Shown here: positions 45,622 through 55,403 of the stretch, in pieces
Position numbering within the stretch: the stretch's first letter is position 1
Layout: every line of letters starts with the position of its first letter
From: Alistipes provencensis
GTDB taxonomy: Bacteria > Bacteroidota > Bacteroidia > Bacteroidales > Rikenellaceae
NCBI RefSeq assembly: GCF_900083545.1
Contig: NZ_LT559262.1
Location: forward strand, 496,001 to 560,000
Direction: 5' to 3'
Length of the DNA stretch: 64,000 bases
The notes under the pieces: generated by a model
What the model saw: only the letters and a program-made list of their open reading frames with translations
The model's database searches: none
Told to the model about the DNA's origin: nothing
Translations under genes and position numbers: made by a program

Positions 45622-46746
45622 ATGAAGCCGAACAATCCATTTCTCATTTCAGGCTATTACAGTCCTGAATACTTCTGCAATCGTGTAAAGGAGACGCAGA
45701 CAATCACTGACGCCCTTTATAACGGACGCAACATCACGTTGATCGCTCCACGGCGTATGGGTAAGACCGGGCTTATCAAGCATGTTTTCCATCGGCTCAA
45801 AGAGCAGCAGGCGGATATTGTAACGCTCTACATGGACATCTATTCGACACAGAACCTCGGCGATTTCGTGCGTCTTTTCGCCACTACCGTACTAGGCCAA
45901 TTGGACTCCGCTCCGCAGAAAGCCCTGAGCCGCGTAGCGCAGTTCATCAAGAGCTGTCGTCCGGTCTTTATGTTCGACGAACTGACCGGACAACCGAAAG
46001 TAACCATCGAAATCGCTCCGGCCACGGAAGAGGCGACCCTGAAGGAGATCTTCGACTACCTGAAATCTTCCGACAGGCGTTGTTATATCGCCATCGACGA
46101 GTTTCAGCAGATCACCGAATATCCTGAAAAGGGGGTTGAAGCGTTGCTACGCTCCTATATTCAGTTTATACCAAATGTGAATTTCATCTTTGCCGGAAGC
46201 AAGCAACACGTCATGCAGGAGATGTTCCTGTCGGCAAAAAAGCCCTTCTACCAAAGTACGCAGACCTTCTCCATAGATCAGATCGAACGAAATGCCTATT
46301 ATGATTTCGCCGCCGGCTTTTTCGCATTACAACACCGCGAACTCACGCGTTCGACCTTCGATACGATTTATGATCGTTTCGACGGGCATACATGGTATAT
46401 CCAAAGCATTTTGAATCGCCTGTACGGTTATTCGGCTGTCATCGACAAGAAGCTGGCAGCTTATGCCGTCGCGGAAATCATCGAAGAATCTACTTATGTC
46501 TACGAGAATCTGCTCAAGGCCTACCCTGCCGGAAGCGTCCGCCTGCTTAAGGCCATTGCGTCGGAAGGATGCGTGAAGGAGATTCTTTCCGGCGATTTTA
46601 TCGCCAGGCATAGGCTCAAGGCTGCCAGCAGCGTAAACAGCGCCATCAAGAAACTGGTAAGCAGCGAGATGGTCTATAAAACCGAGGCCGGTTATATTGT
46701 TTACGACCGCTTTATGGGCGAGTGGCTTCGCAACCGGGGATTCTGA
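45622..46746 (+). CDS. AAA-type ATPase, standalone
   Basis: A 374-residue archaeal-type ATPase with a Walker A LIAPRRMGKTG at about residues 39-49, the Walker B RRCYIAIDEFQQI at about 150, and an FAGSKQHVM sensor-like segment. The C-terminal part is helical and resembles the winged-helix end of these ATPases. It has its own promoter and is convergent with the WYL regulator 31 bp away. Role unknown; such ATPases are common in accessory islands. Confidence 0.75.
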   Translation: MKPNNPFLISGYYSPEYFCNRVKETQTITDALYNGRNITLIAPRRMGKTGLIKHVFHRLKEQQADIVTLYMDIYSTQNLGDFVRLFATTVLGQLDSAPQKALSRVAQFIKSCRPVFMFDELTGQPKVTIEIAPATEEATLKEIFDYLKSSDRRCYIAIDEFQQITEYPEKGVEALLRSYIQFIPNVNFIFAGSKQHVMQEMFLSAKKPFYQSTQTFSIDQIERNAYYDFAAGFFALQHRELTRSTFDTIYDRFDGHTWYIQSILNRLYGYSAVIDKKLAAYAVAEIIEESTYVYENLLKAYPAGSVRLLKAIASEGCVKEILSGDFIARHRLKAASSVNSAIKKLVSSEMVYKTEAGYIVYDRFMGEWLRNRGF

Positions 46747-46777
46747 GTCCGGTTTTTTTTCTTTAAGCAAAATCAGG

Positions 46778-47680
46778 TTAAGGGGTTGTTGCAGTTTGTC
46801 CAAAGATCGTTTTCGGGGGACAAACATAGAACCCCACTTCGGGCGAGACGATCTCCATGAATTCCCGGTGTGCAAGTATTTTGCGGTAGAATTCATTGGT
46901 CGGGGCCAGGTAGTAGCTGAACAGCGACCATCCGTCATGCTGTTCTGCCTCCTCCTGTGAATGGTGCAACGGCAATGCCCGCAGGTATTGCGGCTGCTCT
47001 CCGGTGCATTTTATTACGATACGACGCGGCGGAATATCCGGATAGGTCGTGATGCCGATGGAGGTTGCCAGATGCTCCTCGGCCGAGAAACCTTTGGGCA
47101 TGCGAAATGTCTGCCCGGAAATCGCGAGTCGCTGAATCCGGTCCAGAGCATAGACCTTTATTTGCTGGTTCTCTTGGGTCGGACCATATACATACCATCG
47201 CCGTTCGTAGAGCTTCACAAAATAGGGTAGCAGTTGTATATGCTGGGACTCTTCCAAGTAAAACGGATGATATTCGATCTCCAGTACCCGGTTCTCGCGC
47301 ATGGCCTCAAGAATATCGGTCAGGTGTTGCAAAGCCGACGGTACATCTTCGATAAGAATACGATTGCGGATACTCTTGTTCTCATGGACCATATTGCTGG
47401 CCGAGAAACTGTTCAACAACCAACGGGAGACATCGTTCTCGACCAGTTCTGACTTGTTTTCGATATAGTATTCGTTGGTCGGCTTGTAACAAGCGATGCG
47501 TATATCGAAAAACTCCTCGACGGCTTCCCGATGCTTGTGGAAGGTCCGCAATGGGATCGGCTTGCCTTCGGACATGCTGTTGCGCAGCCAACGGCGGTTG
47601 AGTTCGGCGAAGGTAATGCGTCCGGCACGATAGATCGTATCGGCCAGCCAGATATAGCGGTGAAAGAGATTGGATGACAT
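46778..47680 (-). CDS. WYL-domain transcriptional regulator
   Basis: A 300-residue protein with an N-terminal winged helix (RYIWLADTIYRAGRITFAEL) and a C-terminal WYL domain (FVKLYERRWYVYG, ALDRIQRLAI). WYL proteins bind ligands, often nucleotides or nucleic acids, and control DNA-damage or defence genes. ATG at 47680 is chosen over an upstream start that adds 20 residues of unlikely sequence. Its -7 box, TATCTTTA (minus strand, 47697-47704), lies just upstream. It is convergent with the ATPase gene and may regulate the island. Confidence 0.8.
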   Translation of the reverse strand: MSSNLFHRYIWLADTIYRAGRITFAELNRRWLRNSMSEGKPIPLRTFHKHREAVEEFFDIRIACYKPTNEYYIENKSELVENDVSRWLLNSFSASNMVHENKSIRNRILIEDVPSALQHLTDILEAMRENRVLEIEYHPFYLEESQHIQLLPYFVKLYERRWYVYGPTQENQQIKVYALDRIQRLAISGQTFRMPKGFSAEEHLATSIGITTYPDIPPRRIVIKCTGEQPQYLRALPLHHSQEEAEQHDGWSLFSYYLAPTNEFYRKILAHREFMEIVSPEVGFYVCPPKTIFGQTATTP

Positions 47681-47705
47681 CGAAATCAATTTCCGGTAAA
47701 GATAC

Positions 47706-47736
47706 AAAAAACTCTGCAGCTTATAGGCAGAGTTTT
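47706..47736 (-). terminator. terminator of the PUL operon
   Basis: AAAACTCTGC / GCAGAGTTTT with a nine-base loop. On the minus strand the stem is followed by more T, 116 bp after the GH3 stop. Confidence 0.75.
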
Positions 47737-47851
47737 GCAATGGAGCAATTCTATATCCTGATTTTTTCAGCTCGGAAATACCTCCCGAAAAATGAAAGAA
47801 ACAACTAGTATACCCCGGAATATAACAATAGTATTTTAAAGAAAGTTAAAG

Positions 47852-50089
47852 TCATTTCAGTTCGAATCCCGCCGTGCCGCGGATATTGTCCGAAGCGGCT
47901 CCCACATAGGCCGTAAACGTGCCCGGTTCGGCAACCCACGCGCCCTTGGCGGCGTCATAGTATTGCAGCATATCGGGCGTAATGTCGAACGTCACCGTCT
48001 GCGTCTGGCCGGGATTCAGCGAAATTTTCCGGAACCCTTTCAGTTCCTTCACGGGGCGCGGCAGCGACGACTGCTCGTCGCCGATATAGAGCTGCACCAC
48101 CTCGGCACCCGGACGCGAACCCGTGTTGGTCACATCAGCCGAGATACGGATGCGGCCTTTGCCCGAAAGCGTCGAACGGTCGGCCTTCACGTTGGCGATG
48201 TCGAACGTCGTATAGCTCAGGCCGTGGCCGAAGGCGAACAGCGGCTTGAGCTGTTCCTTGTCGTGCCAGCGATAACCCACGAAGATGCCCTCGTTATAGG
48301 TGACCTTGTCCGTGCCGGGGTATTCGCCCAGCGCATGGGCGCTGTTGTCCTCCAGCCGCACGGGGAACGTAAAGGGCAGTTTGCCCGAGGGATTCACAGC
48401 CCCGAACACCACGTCGGCCAGCGCATTGCCCGCCTCCGAGCCCGAGAACCAAGCCTCCAGAACGGCCGGAACGCGGTCGATCCACGGCATCGCAACGGCG
48501 TTGCCCGAGACGATCACCACCGCCAGATTGGGATTGGCCTCGGCCAATGCTTCGATCACTTTATCCTGACCGTATGGCAGTCCATATTCCAATCGATCCA
48601 CCTGTTCACTGTCCTGATGCCGGCTCTTGTTCAGCCCGCCGACAAAAATCACGGCGTCGGCCTTGCGAGCCGCGGCCACGGCATCGGCAATGAGCTGCTC
48701 CTCGGAACGGCTCTCGCTCAGGTCCTGACCGGTCTTCACGCCGTTGTAGTTGCCCGTCACGTCACCGACATAACCACGCTCGTAAATCACCTCGGCCTTG
48801 TCGTCCACGGCGGCACGGATACCCTCGAGCGGCGTATATTCGTGCCGCACCTTGAGCGACGAGGAACCGCCGCCCACGGTCATCATCTTGACGGCGTTCT
48901 CACCGACGACGGCAATCGTCCGGGCTTTCCCGAGGTCGATCGGCAGCACCCCGCCGTCGTTCTTCAGCAGCACCATGCCCTCGCCCGCAATGCGGCGTGC
49001 GGCAGCCAGATGTTCGGGCGAATTGAGCGACCCGAAAGGCTTGCGCGTATTCATCGCCGTGCGGAAAATCAACCGAAGCACCCGGCGCGCCTTGTCGTCG
49101 AGCTGTTCGACGGATGCCGTGCCCTGACGGAGCATTTCCAGATAAGGTCCTGCAAGAAAATAATTGTCATATACGTTGCTAATGTCCAGCGACCAGTCGA
49201 CCCCGTTCGTCCATGAACCAAATTCTAAATCCAATCCGTTCTCGGCAGCTTGTTTCGTATCGTGTGCGCCGCCCCAGTCGGAGACGACCACGCCGTCGAA
49301 CGCCCAATCGCGTTTGAGGATGTCGTTCAGCAGGTATTGGTTGTGGCAGCAATGCTGGCCCTTGTATTTATTATAGGAGCCCATGATAGCCCAAGCCCCG
49401 CCCTCCTCGACAGCCGCCTTGAAGGCCGGAAGATAGATCTCGTGCAGTGTACGGTCATCGACCACAACCTCGTGATACAATCGGTTCTGTTCCTGATTAT
49501 TCACAGCAAAGTGCTTCACACAGGCGGCGACGCCGTTCTTCTGCACCTCCTGAATATAGGGAACCACCATCCGCGAAGCGAGGAACGGATCTTCGCCCAT
49601 ATACTCGAAATTGCGGCCGTTGAGCGGCGTGCGGTAGATGTTCACGCCGGGACCCAGCAGGATGTCCTTCTCGCGGTAGCGGGCCTCCTCGCCGATGGAC
49701 TGCCCGTAGAGGGCCGACATCTCGGGATTCCACGTCGCGGCGAGGCACGTCAGGGCCGGGAATGCCGTGCAGGAGTCGTTCGTCCAGCCCGCCTGATCCC
49801 ATTCGTCCCACAGCACCTCGGGGCGGATGCCGTGGGGACCGTCGGTACACCACACCTCGGGGATACCCAGACGCGGAACGCCCGCCGAGGAGAATTTGGA
49901 CTGCGCATGCAGGATGGCCACCTTCTCTTCGAGGGTCATGCGCGAGAGGGCGTCCTCCACCCGTTTTTCAAGCGGCTGCGACTCGTCGAGGTAGACGGCC
50001 ACATCGCTCCCCGGCTGCTGAACGCCGCCGCAGCCAGTAGACAATACGACACAAAGCAAAGTTGCTACTACAATAAAAGCGTATTTCAT
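47852..50089 (-). CDS. GH3 glycoside hydrolase, beta-glucosidase type (lipoprotein)
   Basis: A 745-residue enzyme with a lipoprotein signal (MKYAFIVVATLLCVVLSTGC). The GH3 N-terminal barrel contains VVVSDWGGAHD with the catalytic nucleophile Asp; GPGVNIYRTPLNGRNFEYMG and VKHFAVNNQEQ are also standard. The alpha/beta sandwich and an FnIII-like C-terminal domain follow. It removes terminal beta-linked sugars from short glycans, probably in the periplasm. It is the last gene of the PUL operon. Confidence 0.93.
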   Translation of the reverse strand: MKYAFIVVATLLCVVLSTGCGGVQQPGSDVAVYLDESQPLEKRVEDALSRMTLEEKVAILHAQSKFSSAGVPRLGIPEVWCTDGPHGIRPEVLWDEWDQAGWTNDSCTAFPALTCLAATWNPEMSALYGQSIGEEARYREKDILLGPGVNIYRTPLNGRNFEYMGEDPFLASRMVVPYIQEVQKNGVAACVKHFAVNNQEQNRLYHEVVVDDRTLHEIYLPAFKAAVEEGGAWAIMGSYNKYKGQHCCHNQYLLNDILKRDWAFDGVVVSDWGGAHDTKQAAENGLDLEFGSWTNGVDWSLDISNVYDNYFLAGPYLEMLRQGTASVEQLDDKARRVLRLIFRTAMNTRKPFGSLNSPEHLAAARRIAGEGMVLLKNDGGVLPIDLGKARTIAVVGENAVKMMTVGGGSSSLKVRHEYTPLEGIRAAVDDKAEVIYERGYVGDVTGNYNGVKTGQDLSESRSEEQLIADAVAAARKADAVIFVGGLNKSRHQDSEQVDRLEYGLPYGQDKVIEALAEANPNLAVVIVSGNAVAMPWIDRVPAVLEAWFSGSEAGNALADVVFGAVNPSGKLPFTFPVRLEDNSAHALGEYPGTDKVTYNEGIFVGYRWHDKEQLKPLFAFGHGLSYTTFDIANVKADRSTLSGKGRIRISADVTNTGSRPGAEVVQLYIGDEQSSLPRPVKELKGFRKISLNPGQTQTVTFDITPDMLQYYDAAKGAWVAEPGTFTAYVGAASDNIRGTAGFELK

Positions 50090-50098
50090 AGCTGGTTC

Positions 50099-52585
50099 TT
50101 AATCGTTTGACAATTCCGATATGACGCTTGCACGGCCGCAGTAATAGGCACGAGCCTTCACAGCAGAGGTCTTGCAGGCAACGGGAGCAGTCCATCGGGC
50201 AGATGCCTCGGTCGGTTCACTGCCGTCGAGCGTATAGCGGATCGTTGCACCGGGTTCAGCCGAGTTGGCACGCAGCATACCGTCCTGCAGTTTCAATCCC
50301 GGCGGTGAAACCCGGAAATTTACACCCAAAGAGGCCAGTCGCGGCATTTCGACCGCAGCGATCCGGGCATTATAACGCCGAAGCGCCTGCCCATACTCTG
50401 CACCGTCGGGGTCCTCGCTCCAAGCGGGACTCGCATTCCATGCCCGTTCGGCCAATCCGCAGATCTTCGGGAAGAGCAGGTATTCGGCCATGCTGAAATT
50501 GCGGATCGTCTCGGCCCAAAGCTGCCCCTGAATACCTACGATATTGCGGCGGGCATCCGGCGAGAGGGATTCCTTACCGGATGATACGGAGATCAGGTCG
50601 ACCGGCGACCCGTCCGGATGCGTACGCACCGACCTGTATATGTCGTAAGGCAACATGTCGAAAGTCGAGCGGGCATCGACATAACCGCCCCAGCGGTGAC
50701 CGGGCTCCATGTGGTGTTTGTTGTATGCCAAGTCGAGATAGAGGTTCGTAACATTACAAAGAACCACCGGATAGCCGGCATTGGCCAGCGCATAGGGCAC
50801 TTCGTCGAACCCCTCGCCCGGCTGCGTGTTCCAACCGTAGCTCAAGATCCGCCGTCCCGGCAATTCCCGGTTTACATGTCGTCCGTCAGGGAGCATGACG
50901 ATCTCCTGCCAGCCAGCCAGTCGGATACCTTTGGCGTCAAGCTCCCCGTAGAGCCAACGCACGAAATGATCTTTCAGCGCGTGGGTGTCGGCAAGCCCGT
51001 TCCGGTCCATGAACTCCCGGCATATCGGCGAACCGCTCCAGGCTCCCCGGGGGACCTCGTCACCACCGATGTGCACGACGGAAAGTTCGACTCCGGCCTT
51101 CTCGTACATCCGGCGCAGTTCGCCAAGGACCTTGCGGACGAAACGGTAAGCCGAGGGCATGGCGATATTCATTACATTGTCGGTATACTCCTGTGCCGAA
51201 CGGTAGACGGAGGTGTCGCATGAGTCGGTCAGCAGGTATTCGCGCGCCCGGTCGGGATCGGTGGAGATATAGCGGGCATAACGGGCGTCCATCGCTTTAA
51301 TGGCAGCCCGTGAATGGCCCGGAATGTCGATCTCGGGAATAACGCGAATGTGGTGCCGGGCAGCATAGCGCAAAATCTCCCCGAAATCTTCGCAGGTATA
51401 GTAACCGCTGCCGGGTGCTCCGGCGTCGGGGTTCCAGCCGCTACCATAGAGCGGATAAAGGCGGTCGTTCTCGGTCAGCGTATGCCCGCGCCGCGCCCCG
51501 ACCTCGGTCAGTTCTTCGAGCCCCGGAATTTCCAGCCGCCAACCCTCGTCATCGGTCAGGTGCAGGTGCAGGACGTTCATCTTGTAAAGCGACAGCAGGT
51601 CTATCAGGCGGAAAATATCCTCCTTGGGAGTGAAATTGCGCGCCACGTCAAAATGCAGCCCCCGGTATTCCAAATCGGGATAGTCCATGACCGAAGCGGC
51701 AGGAAGCGTCATCGGCAGTTCCTTGTTTGCCAGAATGGCCAGCAGGCTCTGCACGGCATTGTGTACCCCATGGGAGCTTTTCCCGGCCAGCGTAACCCCT
51801 TCCTCCGAGAACTCCATCCGGTAAGCCTCCCCGGGGCCGTCGATCGACGGATCGAGCCCCAGCCGAACCGGGGTCCCGCCGGCAGCCGAATCACAACGGC
51901 AACACTCCCGCAGAAGTTCGTACAGCAGGGCCGCTTCGCCATCAAGCCCTTCGTCCGCCGCGATCGCCACGGTAGGGCCCACCGTACAGCCGCCACTGCG
52001 AAGGATCACGGATTTCAGCGAGGGGATAATATCGTAGGGCCCGAGCGGTCCGGGATCGGAAAGGTACGCATTGGCCGCATAAAGCCGTTCCGCCGTGGGA
52101 TAGGCTCCGTCTGCGGCCTGCGCCCGACGGTCATGATAAGGCACGAACTGCAAATCGACATCACAGGGCTGCATTTCGCTTCCGTCAGCCGCTCGGCGAA
52201 CGATATAGGCTCCCTCGGGATAGAACGAGTGCATGTCGATATAATCGCCCGACAGCGTGACCCGCAGGGAGTCACCGGGGGCAATAGCAACATAAGGTTC
52301 CATAGCGAACAACCTATGGTGGGACCCGCAGACCTGCTCCACGCCGACAGAAGCACCTTCCGGAGCCCAGAGCGCAGGGGCGATGGAACCGTAATAGATA
52401 CTCCACGCACCCTCAAGCGGTTCGTTCCCTCGATTTACGAGTGTGAGTGCATGCTCCCATCCGTCATCGCCGGGAGCGACGGTCCACCTGAGAAGCAGAG
52501 GCTCCTCAGGCCTAACCGATACACAGTTACTCTGGATCAGCAGACAACAAAGCCCCGAAAGGCTGAATAACAAATTCTTTTTCAT
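50099..52585 (-). CDS. GH20 beta-N-acetylhexosaminidase (lipoprotein)
   Basis: An 828-residue exported enzyme with a probable lipid Cys21. An N-terminal sandwich domain and the GH20 domain 2-like segment precede the TIM barrel, which holds the LHLTDDEGWRLEIPGL segment and catalytic VVHIGGDEVPRGAW with the Asp-Glu pair. The C-terminal part (DGMLRANSAEPGATIRYTLDGSEP) fits the chitobiase C-terminal domain. It removes terminal GlcNAc or GalNAc. It lies 9 bp before the GH3 gene and 3 bp after the GH16 gene. Confidence 0.93.
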   Translation of the reverse strand: MKKNLLFSLSGLCCLLIQSNCVSVRPEEPLLLRWTVAPGDDGWEHALTLVNRGNEPLEGAWSIYYGSIAPALWAPEGASVGVEQVCGSHHRLFAMEPYVAIAPGDSLRVTLSGDYIDMHSFYPEGAYIVRRAADGSEMQPCDVDLQFVPYHDRRAQAADGAYPTAERLYAANAYLSDPGPLGPYDIIPSLKSVILRSGGCTVGPTVAIAADEGLDGEAALLYELLRECCRCDSAAGGTPVRLGLDPSIDGPGEAYRMEFSEEGVTLAGKSSHGVHNAVQSLLAILANKELPMTLPAASVMDYPDLEYRGLHFDVARNFTPKEDIFRLIDLLSLYKMNVLHLHLTDDEGWRLEIPGLEELTEVGARRGHTLTENDRLYPLYGSGWNPDAGAPGSGYYTCEDFGEILRYAARHHIRVIPEIDIPGHSRAAIKAMDARYARYISTDPDRAREYLLTDSCDTSVYRSAQEYTDNVMNIAMPSAYRFVRKVLGELRRMYEKAGVELSVVHIGGDEVPRGAWSGSPICREFMDRNGLADTHALKDHFVRWLYGELDAKGIRLAGWQEIVMLPDGRHVNRELPGRRILSYGWNTQPGEGFDEVPYALANAGYPVVLCNVTNLYLDLAYNKHHMEPGHRWGGYVDARSTFDMLPYDIYRSVRTHPDGSPVDLISVSSGKESLSPDARRNIVGIQGQLWAETIRNFSMAEYLLFPKICGLAERAWNASPAWSEDPDGAEYGQALRRYNARIAAVEMPRLASLGVNFRVSPPGLKLQDGMLRANSAEPGATIRYTLDGSEPTEASARWTAPVACKTSAVKARAYYCGRASVISELSND

Positions 52586-52588
52586 CGT

Positions 52589-53470
52589 TTACCGTTGATA
52601 GACCCGTACATAATCGATGACATATTCCGCCGGGAAGATCGAGTCGTCAATCCCCTCGTAGCCACCCCAGTCACCGCCGACGGCAATGTTGAGCTTCAGG
52701 TAGAACGCCTTGTCGAAAGGCCAACTCTCAGCGCTGCCCGAGCCGTCGTTGCGGAATGTGTAGTAAGGCACGCCGTCGATGTAGGCCTGGATATAATCCG
52801 GCGTCCACTCCATACCGTAAACATGGAATTCCGTTTCGGGGGCTTTCAGCACATAACTCGTCGTCAACTTATTCTTACCGTCCTCCGTGCGGTCCTTTTT
52901 ATTATGCACCGAGAACCACACGATACCGGGCTCGTAGCCCACATATTCCATGATATCGATCTCTCCGTCGAGCAGGTTGTCGTCGGAATGGGTGACCGGC
53001 AGCATCCAAAACGCCGGCCATACGCCCCGGCCCGCCGGGAGTTTGGCCCGCATCTCGAATTTGCCATAGGTCCACGACTGGCGGCTACTCATACGAGCCG
53101 AGATATACTTCTTGCCTCCGACAGGCGTTTCCGGCTTGTAAGCCGTAATGGTCAGCATTCCGTCGCGGACTTTGGTCACGGCATAGTCCCCGTGCACGCG
53201 GTCGACATAATACTGTTCCTCGTTGTTGCCCCAGCCCGAACCGCCGGTTTCAAACCGCCATTTTTCACCCGGCTGGGCATATTCTGCCCCGGCAGCGGGT
53301 TCCTCGTCGAACTCCTCGGACCAGACCAGACGGTATTCGCCGTCGCCTTCCTCGTCCTGTTCGCCGTCAACCCACCAGTCGGGTTTCTGGAAATAGGTCG
53401 GGTCGTCCTGCATGCATCCCGTTGCCGTGGCCATGCACAGCAGACTTATCATCCAAATCATCTTTTTCAT
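52589..53470 (-). CDS. GH16 endo-glycanase (lipoprotein)
   Basis: A 293-residue lipoprotein (lipobox ATGC, Cys19) with the GH16 jelly-roll and the catalytic E-I-D-I-M-E motif (LDGEIDIMEYVG). The loop WPAFWMLP upstream is typical. GH16 members cut beta-1,3- or mixed-linkage glucans, galactans or mucin O-glycans; laminarinase-like or poly-LacNAc activity are the main candidates. It is probably the first cleaving enzyme of the locus, at the cell surface. Confidence 0.92.
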   Translation of the reverse strand: MKKMIWMISLLCMATATGCMQDDPTYFQKPDWWVDGEQDEEGDGEYRLVWSEEFDEEPAAGAEYAQPGEKWRFETGGSGWGNNEEQYYVDRVHGDYAVTKVRDGMLTITAYKPETPVGGKKYISARMSSRQSWTYGKFEMRAKLPAGRGVWPAFWMLPVTHSDDNLLDGEIDIMEYVGYEPGIVWFSVHNKKDRTEDGKNKLTTSYVLKAPETEFHVYGMEWTPDYIQAYIDGVPYYTFRNDGSGSAESWPFDKAFYLKLNIAVGGDWGGYEGIDDSIFPAEYVIDYVRVYQR

Positions 53471-53489
53471 CGTTTCAGGTCGTTTTCGG

Positions 53490-55391
53490 TTATTTTTTCA
53501 CGGTAAAACGGAAATACCAGGCATCCACATCCGTCGCCAAGCGCAGATAGAGTTCGTCGGCCGTCAAGGCCATGATCTCGAAACTGCCGCCCAACGCCGA
53601 TGGATGACAGATAGCGCTGGGAAACGCCATCTCGGAAAATACCAAATAGGATGTGCCGTTGCGGTCCTCGATCTTCCATGTTTGCCCTTCGGGTTGAGTG
53701 TAATCGATGTCGCCCGTTTTGCCTGCTTCGAGGCCCATGGCCTCACGAGCGCTCCTATCGCAATAGACCGCCCCATTCGCCGACAATTCATAGGCATTGC
53801 CCTCGAAGCGGAAGATCAGTTCGTCGTCAAACATCGAATAAATGCTCATCTCGTCCACGGAAGGAGCCCACCAGTTCGGATCACGGGCCGAAAGATCGCC
53901 CTCTCCGAAATAACCGTCACGAGCGTAATCCCAGACCCAGACTTTCTGCGAACCGTCCGCCGAGGTTGTCAGCAACTTTTCCAGTTCAGAGGGTTCGGGT
54001 TCGGGCTCCGCTTCGGGCTTCGGAACGAAACGGAAATACCACGCATCCACATCAGTCGCCAGACGCAGATAGAGTTCATCAGCCGTCAGTGAGAGTATCT
54101 CAAAACTGCCACCCAGCGCCGACGGATGGCAAACAGCACTCGGGAATGCCATTTCCGAGAATTTCAGATAGGGTACGCCCTCGCGCATTTCGATTTTCCA
54201 AGTCTGTCCCTCGGGCTGCGTATAGGCAACATCGCCCGTAGGACCGTCCTCGAAGCCCATAGCAGCACGAGCACCGGCATCGCAGTAGACATAGCCGTTC
54301 GCCGCCAGTTCATACGCCTTACCTGCGACGAGGAACGAGAGCTCGTCGTCGTACATCGAGTAGTTGCGCATTTCGTTGGCGCCTGCCGGCCACCAATCGG
54401 GCTCGCGGGAGGCCAGATCTCCTTCGCCGAAATGCCCGTCCCGGGTATAATCCCATATCCAGACCTTCTGTGTTCCGTCACTCTTCGTCGTCAGCAGCTG
54501 TTCGAGTGCCAGCAGGTCGGCATCGGGCTGCGAACCTTTCACTACAAAGCGGTAATACCAGGCGCCGTATTTGTCCGATCCGGTGTCGAACCGCAACGCC
54601 AGCGTCTCCTCCGTCAGTTCCATTACCTCGTAAGCGCCGCCCAGCCCATCGGGATAAGGAGCATACGAGGGGAATCCGCCTTCGGTGAAGCTCAGCCACA
54701 GCGTCCCGGCCTCATCTGCGTAAAGGGCCCATTTCTGACCTTCGGGCTGGTTGTAAGCGATCGTTGCAGAACTGTAGATACCCCCTTCGGGATAATTTTG
54801 CGGATCAAGGTCAGAGAGAACCGAACCGTCAGCGTAAACATAACCTTTGGCATCGAGCACATATTGCCAAGTGTCGGTAACGAACGACAGTTCGTCATCA
54901 TACATCTTCATATCTTTCAGTTCGTTGGCTTTCACGGGCCACCAGTCCGGAACACGGGTCGAACTGGAACCTTCGCCGAAGTGGTTATCAACGGAATAAT
55001 TCCACTCCCAGACTTTCTGTTCACCCGAACCCGTCAACAAGGCGACAATCGGGTCGTTTTCCGTCACGCGAAATGTGAAAGCAATGGGTTCGCTGGCTCC
55101 TCCTCCGCCGTAGACCTGCAATGTTCCGTCGTATTCGCCCTTCATGTAATAGCGGAGCGTGAAATCGCGGCTGCTCGATTCGACATAAGAACCGTCGGGC
55201 TTGCGGACCTTCCAGAAGGGAGAAACTCCCTGCTCATTGAACCGGAACCGGATAATATTGGGATGCTCTTTTTCCGGGGTAACCGAATAATCGGTATTCT
55301 CATTCGAGGGAATATCTCCCAGACTGTATTCCGCCTTGCTGCACGCCAGGCACAGAACGGTGAACGACAGTAATATCAGTAGTTTTTTCAT
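53490..55391 (-). CDS. triple-repeat surface glycan-binding lipoprotein (predicted)
   Basis: A 633-residue lipoprotein (signal MKKLLILLSFTVLCLAC). After an Ig/PKD-like N-terminal domain come three tandem copies of about 155 residues, each with a QKVWxWDY-type start, HFGEG or YFGEG, PDWW or PNWW, YDDELSF and a closing AWYFRF. Copies two and three are nearly identical in their last 40 residues. Position after SusD in a PUL is that of the surface glycan-binding protein. The aromatic residues (PDWWP, PSAVCHPSALGG) could form sugar platforms. No enzyme motif is seen. Confidence 0.75.
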   Translation of the reverse strand: MKKLLILLSFTVLCLACSKAEYSLGDIPSNENTDYSVTPEKEHPNIIRFRFNEQGVSPFWKVRKPDGSYVESSSRDFTLRYYMKGEYDGTLQVYGGGGASEPIAFTFRVTENDPIVALLTGSGEQKVWEWNYSVDNHFGEGSSSTRVPDWWPVKANELKDMKMYDDELSFVTDTWQYVLDAKGYVYADGSVLSDLDPQNYPEGGIYSSATIAYNQPEGQKWALYADEAGTLWLSFTEGGFPSYAPYPDGLGGAYEVMELTEETLALRFDTGSDKYGAWYYRFVVKGSQPDADLLALEQLLTTKSDGTQKVWIWDYTRDGHFGEGDLASREPDWWPAGANEMRNYSMYDDELSFLVAGKAYELAANGYVYCDAGARAAMGFEDGPTGDVAYTQPEGQTWKIEMREGVPYLKFSEMAFPSAVCHPSALGGSFEILSLTADELYLRLATDVDAWYFRFVPKPEAEPEPEPSELEKLLTTSADGSQKVWVWDYARDGYFGEGDLSARDPNWWAPSVDEMSIYSMFDDELIFRFEGNAYELSANGAVYCDRSAREAMGLEAGKTGDIDYTQPEGQTWKIEDRNGTSYLVFSEMAFPSAICHPSALGGSFEIMALTADELYLRLATDVDAWYFRFTVKK

Positions 55392-55403
55392 GGTGAAAGT
55401 CGA

